This document shows, piece by piece, positions 33,252 through 42,393 of a stretch of DNA of 64,000 nt. The notes beneath the pieces were generated by a model. The model saw only the letters and a program-made list of their open reading frames with translations. It searched no databases and was not told the DNA's origin. The stretch covers positions 77,968 to 141,967 of the forward strand of contig NZ_BMNA01000004.1 in assembly GCF_014646215.1 (NCBI RefSeq), given 5' to 3'. The position numbers and the translations under genes were made by a program. This DNA comes from Nakamurella endophytica (GTDB lineage Bacteria; Actinomycetota; Actinomycetes; Mycobacteriales; Nakamurellaceae). The stretch's first letter is position 1, and each line of letters begins with the position of its first letter.

Positions 33252-33472
33252 CGCGGGCGGTGCCGGTCCCGCCACAGCGCGGCGACCACTGCGACCACGC
33301 CGACCGTGGACATGCCGATCGCGCCGACCTGGCCGAACCCGGCGGCGAAGTCGTCGCTGAGCCACCCGGCCACCGCCGCCACGACGGCGACGACCAGCAC
33401 CCCGACGCCCAGCACCACCAGGGCCAGCGCGCCGGCCGACAGCCGCGCGGATCCGGACTCCACGACCGGCAC
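33248..33472 (-). CDS. Small two-helix membrane protein (74 aa)
   Basis: Two hydrophobic helices (GALALVVLGVGVLVVAVVAAVAG and VGAIGMSTVGVVAVVAALW) lie around a short acidic loop (SDDFAAGFGQ), with a basic C-terminus. I do not recognise a family. The GTG at 33472 is the first usable start after the glpD stop codon, 11 nt away. It lies between glpD and the DUF2332 gene, which it overlaps by 4 nt, so the three probably form one transcript. Confidence 0.6.
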   Translation of the reverse strand: MPVVESGSARLSAGALALVVLGVGVLVVAVVAAVAGWLSDDFAAGFGQVGAIGMSTVGVVAVVAALWRDRHRPR

Positions 33473-33483
33473 CCAGCGTCCCG

Positions 33484-35214
33484 TTACGCGACCGGCGAGA
33501 CCAGCAGGTCGCGGATCTCCGGGGCCTGCAGCCGCACCTCGTCGGCCGACAGGTCGTCCGGCTCGGTCTGCGACCTGCGCTCGGCCTCGACGCGGGCGAC
33601 GTAGGCGGCCAGTTCGTCGGCACGCTCGGCGTCCGACCAGCCCAGCACGCCGGCCATGATCTCGGCGACCCGCGGCGCGGTCTCGGTGCCGCGGTGCGCG
33701 TACTCGATCGAGATCCGGGTCCGCCGGGCCAGCACGTCGTCCAGGTGCAGCGCGCCCTCGTGCGTCACCGCGAACAGCGCCTCGGCCTGCAGGTAGTCGG
33801 GGGCCCCGGGCAGCGGCTGCAACAGCTGCCGGTCCTCGAGCGCCGGCCGCAGCACCTCGTGGATCTCCGAGCCGTACCGGTCCAGCAGGTGCCGGATGCG
33901 GTAGGGGTGGACGCCGTACTGGGCGCCCAGCCGGTCGGCCTGGTTGACCAGTGCCTGGTAGCCCTCCGCGCCCAGCAGCGGCACGTCCTCGGTGCAGGAC
34001 GGGTTGATCCGGCCCGGCAGGTCCTCCGCGGCGGCGTCGACCGCGTCGGCGCCCATGACCCGGTACGTCGTGTACTTGCCGCCGGCGATGCCGACCAGAC
34101 CCGGCGACACCCGGGCGACCGCGTGCTCGCGGGACAGCTTGGAGGACTGCTCGCTCTCCCCCGCCAGCAGCGGGCGGAGCCCGGCGTAGACGCCCTCGAT
34201 GTCGTCGTGGGTGACAGGCACCGCGAGCACCGAGTTGACGTGCTCGAGGATGTAGTCGATGTCGGCCTTGGTGGCCGCGGGGTGTGCCAGGTCGAGATCC
34301 CAGTCGGTGTCGGTGGTCCCGATGATCCAGTGGTTCTTCCACGGGATGACGAACAGCACCGACTTCTCGGTCTTGAGGATGATGCCGGACTCGGAGGCGA
34401 TCTTGTCGCGGGCGACCACCAGGTGCACGCCCTTGGAGGCGCGGACCTTGAACCGGCCACGGCCGCCGGACAGGCGCTGCAGCTCGTCGGTCCAGACTCC
34501 GGTCGAGTTGATCACCACCTTGGCCCGGACTGTGGTCTCCTGGCCGTTCTCCACGTCGCGGACGCGGACGCCGGCGACCCGGTCGGCCTCCTTGACGAAC
34601 GAGACCACCTGGGTGGACGGCCGCACGACCGCGCCGTAGGCCGCGGCCGTCCGGGCGACGGCCAGCGTGTGCCGGGCGTCGTCGACCTGCCCGTCGTAGT
34701 AGCGGATGCCGCCCACCAGGGCGTCCTTGCGCAGGCCGGGCACCAGCCGCAGGGCGCCGGCCCTGGTCAGGTGGCGGTGCCGCGGCACCGACCGGGCGCC
34801 GCCCATCGTGTCGTACAGGATCAGGCCGGACCCGACATAGGGCCGCTCGATCACGTGCTTGCTCAGCGGGTAGAGGAAGGAGACCGGCTTGGCCAGGTGC
34901 GGGCACACCTTGGTGAGCATCAGCTCCCGCTCCCGCAGCGCCTCGCGGACCAACCCGAACTCGAACATCTCCAGGTAGCGCAGCCCGCCGTGGAACAGCT
35001 TGGAGGACCGGGACGACGTCCCGGACGCGATGTCGCGCGCCTCGACGAGCGCCACGGACAGGCCGCGGGTGACCGCGTCCAGCGCGGCTCCGGCCCCGAC
35101 GACGCCCGCGCCGATCACCACGACGTCGAACTCCTCGGAGCCCAGTCGCTCCCAGGCCGCCGCGCGCTGCGCCGGCCCGAGCTCTGCGCCCGAACTCAAC
35201 CCGTCACCGGTCAT
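33484..35214 (-). CDS. glpD: Aerobic glycerol-3-phosphate dehydrogenase GlpD (576 aa)
   Basis: This FAD enzyme oxidises glycerol-3-phosphate to dihydroxyacetone phosphate and passes electrons to the quinone pool. DVVVIGAGVVGAGAALDAVTRG is the FAD-binding fold, followed by SSRSSKLFHGGLRYLE, ASKGVHLVV, WIIGTTDTDWD and GIAGGKYTTYRVM. The C-terminal DAO_C domain is complete. The length is normal. It lies close to lpdA, as glpD2 and lpdA do in Mycobacterium tuberculosis, which supports a link between glycerol-3-phosphate oxidation and quinone chemistry. Confidence 0.95.
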   Translation of the reverse strand: MTGDGLSSGAELGPAQRAAAWERLGSEEFDVVVIGAGVVGAGAALDAVTRGLSVALVEARDIASGTSSRSSKLFHGGLRYLEMFEFGLVREALRERELMLTKVCPHLAKPVSFLYPLSKHVIERPYVGSGLILYDTMGGARSVPRHRHLTRAGALRLVPGLRKDALVGGIRYYDGQVDDARHTLAVARTAAAYGAVVRPSTQVVSFVKEADRVAGVRVRDVENGQETTVRAKVVINSTGVWTDELQRLSGGRGRFKVRASKGVHLVVARDKIASESGIILKTEKSVLFVIPWKNHWIIGTTDTDWDLDLAHPAATKADIDYILEHVNSVLAVPVTHDDIEGVYAGLRPLLAGESEQSSKLSREHAVARVSPGLVGIAGGKYTTYRVMGADAVDAAAEDLPGRINPSCTEDVPLLGAEGYQALVNQADRLGAQYGVHPYRIRHLLDRYGSEIHEVLRPALEDRQLLQPLPGAPDYLQAEALFAVTHEGALHLDDVLARRTRISIEYAHRGTETAPRVAEIMAGVLGWSDAERADELAAYVARVEAERRSQTEPDDLSADEVRLQAPEIRDLLVSPVA

Positions 35215-35333
35215 CCCTGGTCACCCTTTCGCTGTCTCCGGGATCTGCGGACCCTCCACGCTACTGCCCGCGGGCCGACGGCGAGCAGGACGGCCACCGC
35301 ACCGACCCCTTCGGCCGGGGTCCGCCCGACCCG

Positions 35334-36266
35334 TCAGCGGCCCCCGGACTGCGCCAGGAGCTCGAGGGCACGGACGGCGCTGACCTCCTTGTCCTTGATC
35401 TCCAGGATCAGGTCGAGGGGCAGCCCGTCCACCGCCGCGGAGAATGTCCGGAAGTGGTCGTCGTCGATGTGCGGCGCGTGCGCCCCGACCCGTTTGTCGG
35501 GGTCCTGTGACGAGTAGTCCATGAGCAGCCGGCCGTCGTCGGGACCCCAGGTGGCCGCCGCCTCCTCGGCCGACGTCCGCAGGTCCAGGTGCGGTTCCTT
35601 CACGGCCAGGTGGTGGTTGTCCAGCAGCACCGGGACGCCGGTCCGGGCGGACAGGTCCATGCACTCGGGGTACCCGAGGCCGAAGTCGTCGTTCTCGATC
35701 ACCAGGCGGCGCCGGACGGTGTCGGGCAGGTCGCGGTAGCGCACCACGAACCGTGCCAGCGACTCGCTGAGCGCCTTGTAGACACCGCCGGCGTGGATCT
35801 GCACCTTGTGCGAGCCGTCCATGCCCATGGCGTCGAAGACGGCGCAGTGGTACTCCAGGTCCGCCACGCTCCGCTGGTGGGTGTCCTCCCGCGGCGAGTT
35901 CAGCAGCGTGTACTGGCCCGGGTGGAACGAGAGCCGCAGGTCGTGCTCGCGGGCGTACGCGCCCAGAGCCGCCAGCTCGTCGGCGAACTCGCGCCGCCAG
36001 TCCACCGTCACCACCGGGTGGCCGCCGAACGGGACGATGTCGGAGGAGATCCGGTAGGCGTACAGCCCGTGGGCGACGTTCCAGCGCAGGATCTCGCCGA
36101 GGGCGGCGAGGTTGCCCGCGACCGTCTCCCGGAACCGCTCCTCGCTGTAGGAGCGCAAGATGAACCCGCGGTTGGACCGGATGCCGGCCTCGGCCAGCTC
36201 GAGGTTGATCGCCGGGTAGCCCAGCCTCATCCGCGGGTACCCGGCCGCCCGGGGGGACCGGCTCAC
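35334..36266 (-). CDS. uvsE: UV damage endonuclease UvdE (310 aa)
   Basis: UvdE nicks DNA 5-prime to UV photoproducts and starts an alternative excision repair path. MRLGYPAINLEL opens the TIM barrel, then RISSDIVPFGGHP, LSFHPGQYTLLNSP, VQIHAGGVYK, VIENDDFGLG, VPVLLDNHH and MDYSSQDPDKRVGAHA supply the metal-binding His, Glu and Asp residues. GTG 36266 overlaps the lpdA stop codon by 4 nt, an unexpected coupling of a repair enzyme to a flavoprotein. An alternative start is the Met 12 residues in. Many high-GC Actinobacteria lack this gene. Confidence 0.9.
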   Translation of the reverse strand: MSRSPRAAGYPRMRLGYPAINLELAEAGIRSNRGFILRSYSEERFRETVAGNLAALGEILRWNVAHGLYAYRISSDIVPFGGHPVVTVDWRREFADELAALGAYAREHDLRLSFHPGQYTLLNSPREDTHQRSVADLEYHCAVFDAMGMDGSHKVQIHAGGVYKALSESLARFVVRYRDLPDTVRRRLVIENDDFGLGYPECMDLSARTGVPVLLDNHHLAVKEPHLDLRTSAEEAAATWGPDDGRLLMDYSSQDPDKRVGAHAPHIDDDHFRTFSAAVDGLPLDLILEIKDKEVSAVRALELLAQSGGR

Positions 36267-37666
36267 CCGAGGTCCCCGTCCAGGTGCATCAGCCGCCGGC
36301 CGAGCTCGGTGATCGACCCGGACAGCGACGGGTAGACGCTCAAGGTGTACGCGAGATCCTTGGCGGTGAGGCCGTTCTGCACGGCCATGGCGATCGGCAG
36401 GATCAGCTCGGAGGCCTCCGGCGCGACCACCACGCCGCCGATCACGATGCCCGTCGCGGGGCGGACGACCAGCTTGACGAAGCCCTCCCGCAGTCCCAGC
36501 ATCTTCGCCCGCGGGTTGGTGGCCAGCGGCAGCCGCAGCACCGACGCCGGCACCGCACCGGCGTCCACCTCGGCCTGCGAGATGCCGACCGTGGCGATCT
36601 CCGGGTGGGTGAACACGTTGGCCGCCACCGTCCGCAGCCGGAGCGGCGGGACGCCCTCGCCGAGCGCATGCCACATCGCGATCCGTCCCTGCATGGCCGC
36701 CACCGAGGCGAGCATCAGCACGCCGGTGCAGTCGCCGGCCGCGTAGATGCCGGAGACCGACGTCCGGGACACCCGGTCGACCTGGATGAAGCCGGACGGA
36801 CCGGTCTGGATGCCCACCCGCTCCAGCCCGATGTCGGTGGTGTTGGGCACCGACCCGACCGTCATCAGGCAGTGCGACCCGCGGACCTCGCGGCCGTCCG
36901 ACAGCGTGACGACGACCTCGTCGCCGTCCCGGGCGACACCGGCCGCGCGGCCGCGCACCAGGCTCGACCCGCGCGCCGAGAAGACCTCCTCGATGACCTC
37001 GGCGGCGTCGGCGTCCTCGCTGGGCAGCACCCGGTCCCGGCTGGAGACCAGCGAGACCCGCACGCCCATCTCGGTGTAGGCCGAGGCGAACTCCGCCCCG
37101 GTCACCCCGGAGCCGACGACGACGAGGTGCTCGGGCAGCTCGGTCAGGCCGTACAGCTGCCGCCAGGTCAGGATGCGCTCGCCGTCCGGCACGGCGGACG
37201 GCAGCACCCGCGGCGAGGCGCCGGTGGCCACGAGCACGACGTCCGCCTCGAACTCCTGCTCCAGGCCGTCGGTGCCGGTGACCGAGACGCGGTGGGTGGC
37301 CAGCCCGGGCGCCGGGTCGTCCAGCGCCGCGCGGCCCTCGATCAGCGTGACGCCGACGTCGACCAGTCGGCGGCCGATGTCGGCGGACTGCGCGACGGCC
37401 AGCCCGGTGACCCGCGAGTGGACGGCGACGACGTCCATCTCGACGTCCTGCTCGGCCAACCGGACGCCCAGGTGCCGGGAGTCGCGCACCGCGGAGCGAC
37501 CCCCGGCCGAGGCGATGAAGGTCTTGGAGGGCACGCAGTCGTACAGCACGCAGTTGCCGCCCGCACCGTCCGACTCGACCAGCGTGACGTCCGCGCCGTA
37601 CTGGGCGGCGACCAGCGCGGCCTCGTAGCCGGCGGGCCCGCCACCCATGATCACGATGCGGGTCAT
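36263..37666 (-). CDS. lpdA: LpdA-type NAD(P)H quinone reductase / FAD-disulfide reductase (467 aa)
   Basis: This is a pyridine nucleotide-disulfide reductase with IVIMGGGPAGYEAALVAAQ (FAD), the paired cysteines in GNCVLYDCVPSK, VVVGSGVTGAEFASAY (NAD(P)H), and IYAAGDCTGVLMLASVAAMQG. The C-terminal dimer domain reads SVYPSLSGSITELGRR and lacks the catalytic His-Glu pair of true dihydrolipoamide dehydrogenases. That absence marks the M. tuberculosis LpdA type, which reduces quinones. ATG 37666 has AGGAGAG before it. It precedes uvdE (4-nt overlap) and glpD. Confidence 0.9.
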   Translation of the reverse strand: MTRIVIMGGGPAGYEAALVAAQYGADVTLVESDGAGGNCVLYDCVPSKTFIASAGGRSAVRDSRHLGVRLAEQDVEMDVVAVHSRVTGLAVAQSADIGRRLVDVGVTLIEGRAALDDPAPGLATHRVSVTGTDGLEQEFEADVVLVATGASPRVLPSAVPDGERILTWRQLYGLTELPEHLVVVGSGVTGAEFASAYTEMGVRVSLVSSRDRVLPSEDADAAEVIEEVFSARGSSLVRGRAAGVARDGDEVVVTLSDGREVRGSHCLMTVGSVPNTTDIGLERVGIQTGPSGFIQVDRVSRTSVSGIYAAGDCTGVLMLASVAAMQGRIAMWHALGEGVPPLRLRTVAANVFTHPEIATVGISQAEVDAGAVPASVLRLPLATNPRAKMLGLREGFVKLVVRPATGIVIGGVVVAPEASELILPIAMAVQNGLTAKDLAYTLSVYPSLSGSITELGRRLMHLDGDLG

Positions 37667-37860
37667 CGACGGCTCTCCTCTGCTCGGTGGTGTGCCCCTC
37701 CACCGTATGGGCACGGCCACCGCAGCTCCCCGCGGTCACCGGTACGGCGACCGATCCGCTGCGTCCGGACGGCCTGCCGCTGCCCGGTACGCAGGCTCGT
37801 GGTGACCGTCCCCACGTCCGGCGGGGGTCGCCGCAGCCCGGCGGGGCGCCGGTGCGCCGA

Positions 37861-37866
37861 TATCCT
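37861..37866 (+). promoter_or_regulatory. -10 element for leaderless GGCT-like gene
   Basis: TATCCT is followed by 8 nt and the GTG at 37875. On the other strand, TACGGT (complement of 37702-37707) about 36 nt before lpdA is its likely -10 box. Confidence 0.4.
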
Positions 37867-37874
37867 CACGGACC

Positions 37875-38333
37875 GTGGCGCTCTACGCGGCCTACGGGTC
37901 GAACATGGATCCCGGCCAGATGCTGCAGCGCTGCCCGTCCTCCCCGATGGCCGGAACGGGCTGGCTGACCGGGTGGCGGCTGACCTTCGGCGGCGAGGAC
38001 CTGGGCTGGGAGGGAGCGCTGGCGACCGTCGTCGAGGACCCGGACCCCGCGTCCAGCGTGTTCGTCGTCCTCTACGACATGGCGGCCAGCGACGAGCGCA
38101 CGCTCGACTCGTGGGAGGGCGCCGACCTCGGGCTGTACACCAAGCTGCGGTTGCGCGTGCACACCCTCGACGGTGACGTGCTCGCCTGGCTCTACGCGCT
38201 GCAGGCATTCGAGGGCGGCCTGCCCAGCGCCCGCTACCTCGGCGTGATCGCCGACGCCGCCGAGGCCGCCGACGCCCCCGCCGAGTACGTGCGGGCGCTG
38301 CGCCACCGGCCCTGCCGGTCGATCGGGAGCTGA
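37875..38333 (+). CDS. Gamma-glutamylcyclotransferase-like protein (152 aa)
   Basis: The opening YAAYGSNMDPGQMLQRCP is the phosphate-like loop of the GGCT/AIG2 fold. The catalytic Glu region appears around DSWEGADLGLYTKLRL, and AWLYALQAF follows. Members cleave gamma-glutamyl amines to 5-oxoproline. The gene lies between lpdA and the M20 gene, as a small conserved gene does in M. tuberculosis. A 5-oxoproline-producing role could connect with the oxoprolinase-type genes at 52-56 kb, but that is speculation. Confidence 0.82.
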   Translation: MALYAAYGSNMDPGQMLQRCPSSPMAGTGWLTGWRLTFGGEDLGWEGALATVVEDPDPASSVFVVLYDMAASDERTLDSWEGADLGLYTKLRLRVHTLDGDVLAWLYALQAFEGGLPSARYLGVIADAAEAADAPAEYVRALRHRPCRSIGS

Positions 38334-38339
38334 CCGCCG

Positions 38340-39566
38340 CTACCGCGGCGGTCCGGTCAGCGCGGCCAGCGCCGTGTGGACCAGCAGCCGGATACCGACC
38401 GGGATGGCTCGCTCGTCGGCGCGGAACGTGGGCGAGTGCAGGTCCACCATCGGCGAGACGCCGTCCCACACCCCGAGCCGGGCCAGCGCCCCCGGCGCGT
38501 GGTCCAGCAGCACGGCGAAGTCCTCGGCACCGGTGGACTGTGCGGTGACGCCGACCCCGCCCTCGCCGACGGCCGCGGTCACCGCCGTGCGGAGCAGGTC
38601 CGTGCAGGCCGGGTCGTTCTCGACGGGCGGGACGCCCCGCTCGAACGACAGCGTGTACGACGCCCGGGTCGGGGCCAGCAGGTCCGCGACGATCTCCCGG
38701 ACCAGCGGCTCGGCCGCCTCCCACCCGGACCGGTCCATCATCCGCAGCGTCCCGCGCAGCAGTCCCGACTGCGGGACGGCGTTCGGCGCCGACCCGGCCG
38801 CGACGGCCCCCCAGACCATCACCGGCACCGACCGCGGGTCCATCCGCCGGCTGAGCAGCCCCGGCAGGCCGGTGATCACCGTGCCGAGGGCGTAGACCAG
38901 GTCCGCGGTCAGATGCGGCCGCGCGGTGTGCCCGCCGGGCCCGCTGACCGCCAGCGCGACCAGGTCGGACGTCGACGTGATGGCGCCGCTCTTGCACCCG
39001 ACGGTGCCGACCGGCAGCCGCGGGTCGCAGTGCAGCGCGTAGGCCTGCTCCACCCCCTGCATGACACCGGCGGCGACGACGTCGTGGGCGCCGCCGGGCA
39101 TGACCTCCTCGGCCGGCTGGAAGATCAACCGGACCCGGCCGGGCAGCACCCCGGAGGACTGCAGCGCCCCTGCCGCGCCCAGCAGCGCGGTCAGGTGCAC
39201 GTCGTGCCCGCAGGCGTGGCACACGCCCGGGACCGTGGACGCCCACGGCAGCCCGCTGTGCTCGGGCAGGGGCAGCGCGTCGATGTCGGCCCGCAGCGCC
39301 ACCACCCGGTCGCCCGCGCCGATGTCGGCCACCACCCCGGTGCCGCCCGGCAGCACGGTGCCGCGGATCCCGTAGCGGGCCAGCGTGCGCAGGATCAGCG
39401 CCGAGGTGGCCGACTCGGCGCGGGACACCTCGGGGTGGGCGTGCACGTCCCGGCGCAGCGCGACCAGCGCGGGCAGTTCGGCGGCCAGAAAACCGTCCAG
39501 CCACACCGGGCCTCGCCCGGCACCCGGATCCGCCGGAACGTCCGGGTGCGACGACGCCTGCGTCAT
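38340..39566 (-). CDS. M20-family amidohydrolase, AmiA/hippuricase type (408 aa)
   Basis: It is likely a zinc peptidase/N-acyl-amino-acid hydrolase. LRRDVHAHPEVSRAE, ALRADIDALPLPE, CHACGHDVH, FQPAEEVMPGGA and the late TGAEDFAVLLDHAPG carry the metal ligands and catalytic Glu, and a dimerisation domain (GPGGHTARPHLTADLV) lies between. ATG 39566 has an AGGTGGGTGG site; the frame continues upstream without conserved sequence. Its position next to GGCT and lpdA matches amiA1 in M. tuberculosis. The substrate is unknown. Confidence 0.92.
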   Translation of the reverse strand: MTQASSHPDVPADPGAGRGPVWLDGFLAAELPALVALRRDVHAHPEVSRAESATSALILRTLARYGIRGTVLPGGTGVVADIGAGDRVVALRADIDALPLPEHSGLPWASTVPGVCHACGHDVHLTALLGAAGALQSSGVLPGRVRLIFQPAEEVMPGGAHDVVAAGVMQGVEQAYALHCDPRLPVGTVGCKSGAITSTSDLVALAVSGPGGHTARPHLTADLVYALGTVITGLPGLLSRRMDPRSVPVMVWGAVAAGSAPNAVPQSGLLRGTLRMMDRSGWEAAEPLVREIVADLLAPTRASYTLSFERGVPPVENDPACTDLLRTAVTAAVGEGGVGVTAQSTGAEDFAVLLDHAPGALARLGVWDGVSPMVDLHSPTFRADERAIPVGIRLLVHTALAALTGPPR

Positions 39567-39823
39567 GGCCGCGGACCACCCACCTCTCGCCTGTCCTGGC
39601 TCCGACGGTCGTGCGACCCGTCCGGACCGGGCCGCCGACGACGGGCTGCACCGCCGACCGACCCCTGCGGACCCGTCCCGCCGGCGCCGACCGCGCGACG
39701 CCGGCCGGTCGGGTCGCCGACGCGTCACCCTAGTCACCGGTGCCGGCGCGGCGGCACAGCCGCACCCTGTGGTTGGCTGATCCCGCCAGCGCGCTGTTCC
39801 GGAGCGAACACGGGAGGTTCGCA

Positions 39824-41299
39824 GTGGGCGACGACATCACCGGCGGCCAGTTCACGCGGGAGCAGCGGCAGCGCTACCGGGAGAAGGTGCGCCGCTGCCT
39901 GGACGTCTTCGAGCGGATGCTCTCCGAGCACGTCTTCGACATCGAGAAGCCGTTGACCGGCCTGGAGATCGAACTCAACCTGGTCAACCGGTCCTGGGAG
40001 CCGGACATGGCCAACGCCCGGGTGCTGGAGGCCATCGCGGACCCGGCGTTCCAGACGGAGCTGGGCCGGTACAACATCGAGCTCAACGTCCCGCCCCGGC
40101 CACTCCCGGGTGACGCCACGCTGGAGCTGGAACGGATGCTGCGCGCCTCCCTCGACCGCGCGGAGTCCCGCGCCAACGAGGCCGGGTCGGAGATCGTCAT
40201 GATCGGCATCCTGCCCACCCTGATGCCGGAGCACTTCGAGCGCGGCTGGATGAGCCACAACCCCCGCTACGCCGCCCTGCAGGACGCCATCTTCGCCGCC
40301 CGCCGCGAGGACCTGGAACTGGACATCGCCGGGGTGGAGTCGCTCCGGATGTACGCGGACACCATCGCGCCCGAGTCGGCGTGCACCTCCGTCCAGCTGC
40401 ACCTGCAGGTGGCCCCCGCCGACTTCGCCGCCACCTGGAACGCGGCGCAGACCCTCGCCGGCCCGCAGCTGGCCCTGGGTGCGAACTCGCCCTTCCTGTT
40501 CGGCCGCCGGCTGTGGGCCGAGACCCGCACGGAGCTGTTCCTGCAGGCCACCGACACCCGGTCGCCGGAACTGGCCAACCAGGGCGTGCGGCCGCCGGTG
40601 TTCTTCGGGGACCGGTGGATCACCTCGATCTTCGACCTGTTCGAGGAGAACGTGCGCTACTTCCCGGCCCTGCTGCCGGAGACCTCGGACGAGGACCCGG
40701 AGGCCGAGCTGGCCGCGGGCCGGGCGCCGCGGCTGCAGGAACTCCGGCTGCACAACGGCACCGTCTACCGCTGGAACCGGCCGGTGTACGACGTCGTGGA
40801 CGGCGTCCCGCATCTGCGGGTGGAGAACCGGGTGCTGCCCGCCGGCCCGACCGTCGCCGACGTGCTGGCCAACGCCGCCTTCTACTACGGCGCGGTGAAG
40901 ATGCTCGCCGCGGACGACCGGCCGGTGTGGACCAAGATGTCCTTCGACGCGGCCCGCGCCAACTTCACCGCCGGCGCCCGCCTCGGTGTCGACTCCGTCT
41001 TCTACTGGCCGGGTTTCGGCGAGGTCGCCTGGGACGAGTTGATGCTGCGCCACCTGCTGCCGCTGGCCCACGAGGGCCTGCGGCGCTGGGGAGTCTCCAC
41101 CGCGGTCCGGGAGCGCTTCCTGGGCATCGTGGAGGACCGGTGCAAGACCCGGCGCAACGGGGCGTGGTGGCAGAGCGAGACGGTCGCCCGGCTGGAGGCG
41201 CGGGGCATGGACCGCAGGGCGGCGCTGGCGGGGATGCTGCAGCGGTACTCGGCCGGGATGCACAGCAACGAGCCGGTCCACAGCTGGGAACTGCCCTGA
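39824..41299 (+). CDS. GCS2-family glutamate-cysteine ligase-like protein (491 aa)
   Basis: The GCS2 fold is seen in PLTGLEIELNLVN, the RYNIELNVPPRPL segment with metal-binding Glu and Asn, SACTSVQLHLQV, and LRVENRVLPAGPTVAD. It is longer than MshC- or EgtA-type enzymes and fits an actinobacterial group of roughly 490-500 residues annotated as glutamate-cysteine ligase. It should join glutamate to an amine or thiol with ATP; the true substrate is not settled. GTG 39824 has GGGAGG before it. It diverges from the M20 gene across 257 bp. A hairpin follows the stop codon. Confidence 0.85.
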   Translation: MGDDITGGQFTREQRQRYREKVRRCLDVFERMLSEHVFDIEKPLTGLEIELNLVNRSWEPDMANARVLEAIADPAFQTELGRYNIELNVPPRPLPGDATLELERMLRASLDRAESRANEAGSEIVMIGILPTLMPEHFERGWMSHNPRYAALQDAIFAARREDLELDIAGVESLRMYADTIAPESACTSVQLHLQVAPADFAATWNAAQTLAGPQLALGANSPFLFGRRLWAETRTELFLQATDTRSPELANQGVRPPVFFGDRWITSIFDLFEENVRYFPALLPETSDEDPEAELAAGRAPRLQELRLHNGTVYRWNRPVYDVVDGVPHLRVENRVLPAGPTVADVLANAAFYYGAVKMLAADDRPVWTKMSFDAARANFTAGARLGVDSVFYWPGFGEVAWDELMLRHLLPLAHEGLRRWGVSTAVRERFLGIVEDRCKTRRNGAWWQSETVARLEARGMDRRAALAGMLQRYSAGMHSNEPVHSWELP

Positions 41300-41300
41300 C

Positions 41301-41316
41301 CGGGTGGCACCACCCG
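41301..41316 (+). terminator. Short hairpin after the GCS2-family gene
   Basis: CGGGTGG (41301-41307) and CCACCCG (41310-41316) form a perfect 7-bp stem starting 2 nt past the stop codon. The remaining gap to 41617 has two direct CGGTAACG copies (41427 and 41469) that may be regulator sites for the ANTAR gene. Confidence 0.45.
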
Positions 41317-41617
41317 TTCCACGACCGGGTGATGGAGCGTGTCGGGTCCTGCGTTCGCTACCGGCAGCCGGCGGTCGTGGATGCACTGCCGGACGGGTGA
41401 CCACCGTGGTCATGCAGTGCGACGCTCGGTAACGTGGCGTCAGGGCCGAACCGGACGCCGACCGTTTTCGGTAACGATCCGGCCGACACGGCGGTACGGA
41501 TCGGACCCGTTCCCGGGGTGGTGCGCGGACCGGAGTGGAGGCTCGGATGATCGGACGACGAGCCTGTGCAGGCAGGGCGGCGAGCACGTCCGGACGCCGC
41601 CGGCGGGACCGGACGCG

Positions 41618-42388
41618 GTGACCCTGCTGAGCCACGAGCCCGGTGCAGAGGTCCTGGCCGACCGGTGCGCCCGGCTCGCCGCGCTCACGGTGGAGCCGAC
41701 CCTGTCCGCGGCCGAGGCCGCCGCCGCCGCACTGTCGATCGTGGTCGAGCACCTGGCCGGCCACGCCTCCGCCAGCGTGAGCCGGCCGCGGGGCTGGCGC
41801 TGGCTCACCGGAGCGGCCACCGACGGGCCCGCCGCCGACGCCGACGCCCTGCAGCGGACGTGCGAGCAGGGGCCTTCGCGGGACGCGGTCGCATCGGGCC
41901 TGCCGGTGGTCAGCACCGACGTTGCCGCCGACACCCGCTGGCCCCGCTGGGGGCCGGCCGTCGCGCGGACCGGCGTCCGCGCCGTGCTCAGCCATCCCCT
42001 GCCCGGCGGGGACGGGGAACGCGGCTGCCTGGCGGTGTACCTGGACCGCCCGGACGGGTCCGGACGGCTGCTGCGGGAGACCGCGGCGGTCGCGGCCGCC
42101 GCCGCCCTGGCGTTCGTCGCCCTCGAGTACCGGCACACCGGTGACCACCTGCGCAAGGCGGTCGAGTCGAACCGGCAGATCGGCACGGCCATCGGCATCC
42201 TCATGGCCCGCCGGGGGTGGACCGAGGCGCAGGCCTTCGACGAGTTGCGGCTGGCCAGTCAGCACGCCAACCGCAAACTGCGCGACCTGGCGGACTGGGT
42301 GACGTTCACCGGGGACCTGCCCAGACGGTTGCCGACCGACGGGGGCGTGGCGGCCCTCGGGATCGCCACCCGCCGCTCCCTACACTGA
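41618..42388 (+). CDS. GAF-ANTAR RNA-binding antitermination regulator (256 aa)
   Basis: The N-terminal two thirds resemble a GAF sensor domain ([54 protein letters not shown]). The C-terminal ANTAR domain (about 185-240) has [38 protein letters not shown], the three-helix fold that binds paired RNA hexaloops to prevent termination. The GTG at 41618 is the best in-frame start but has only a weak ribosome site, so the N-terminus is uncertain. Its final codons hold the -10 box of the mutA gene. Confidence 0.85.
   Translation: MTLLSHEPGAEVLADRCARLAALTVEPTLSAAEAAAAALSIVVEHLAGHASASVSRPRGWRWLTGAATDGPAADADALQRTCEQGPSRDAVASGLPVVSTDVAADTRWPRWGPAVARTGVRAVLSHPLPGGDGERGCLAVYLDRPDGSGRLLRETAAVAAAAALAFVALEYRHTGDHLRKAVESNRQIGTAIGILMARRGWTEAQAFDELRLASQHANRKLRDLADWVTFTGDLPRRLPTDGGVAALGIATRRSLH
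42381..42386 (+). promoter_or_regulatory. -10 element for leaderless mutA, inside the ANTAR gene
   Basis: TACACT at the very end of the ANTAR coding region is followed by 7 nt and ATG 42394. The string TACACTGACC is the same as that before the GtrA-like gene (6201). Confidence 0.5.
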
Positions 42389-42393
42389 CCGCC

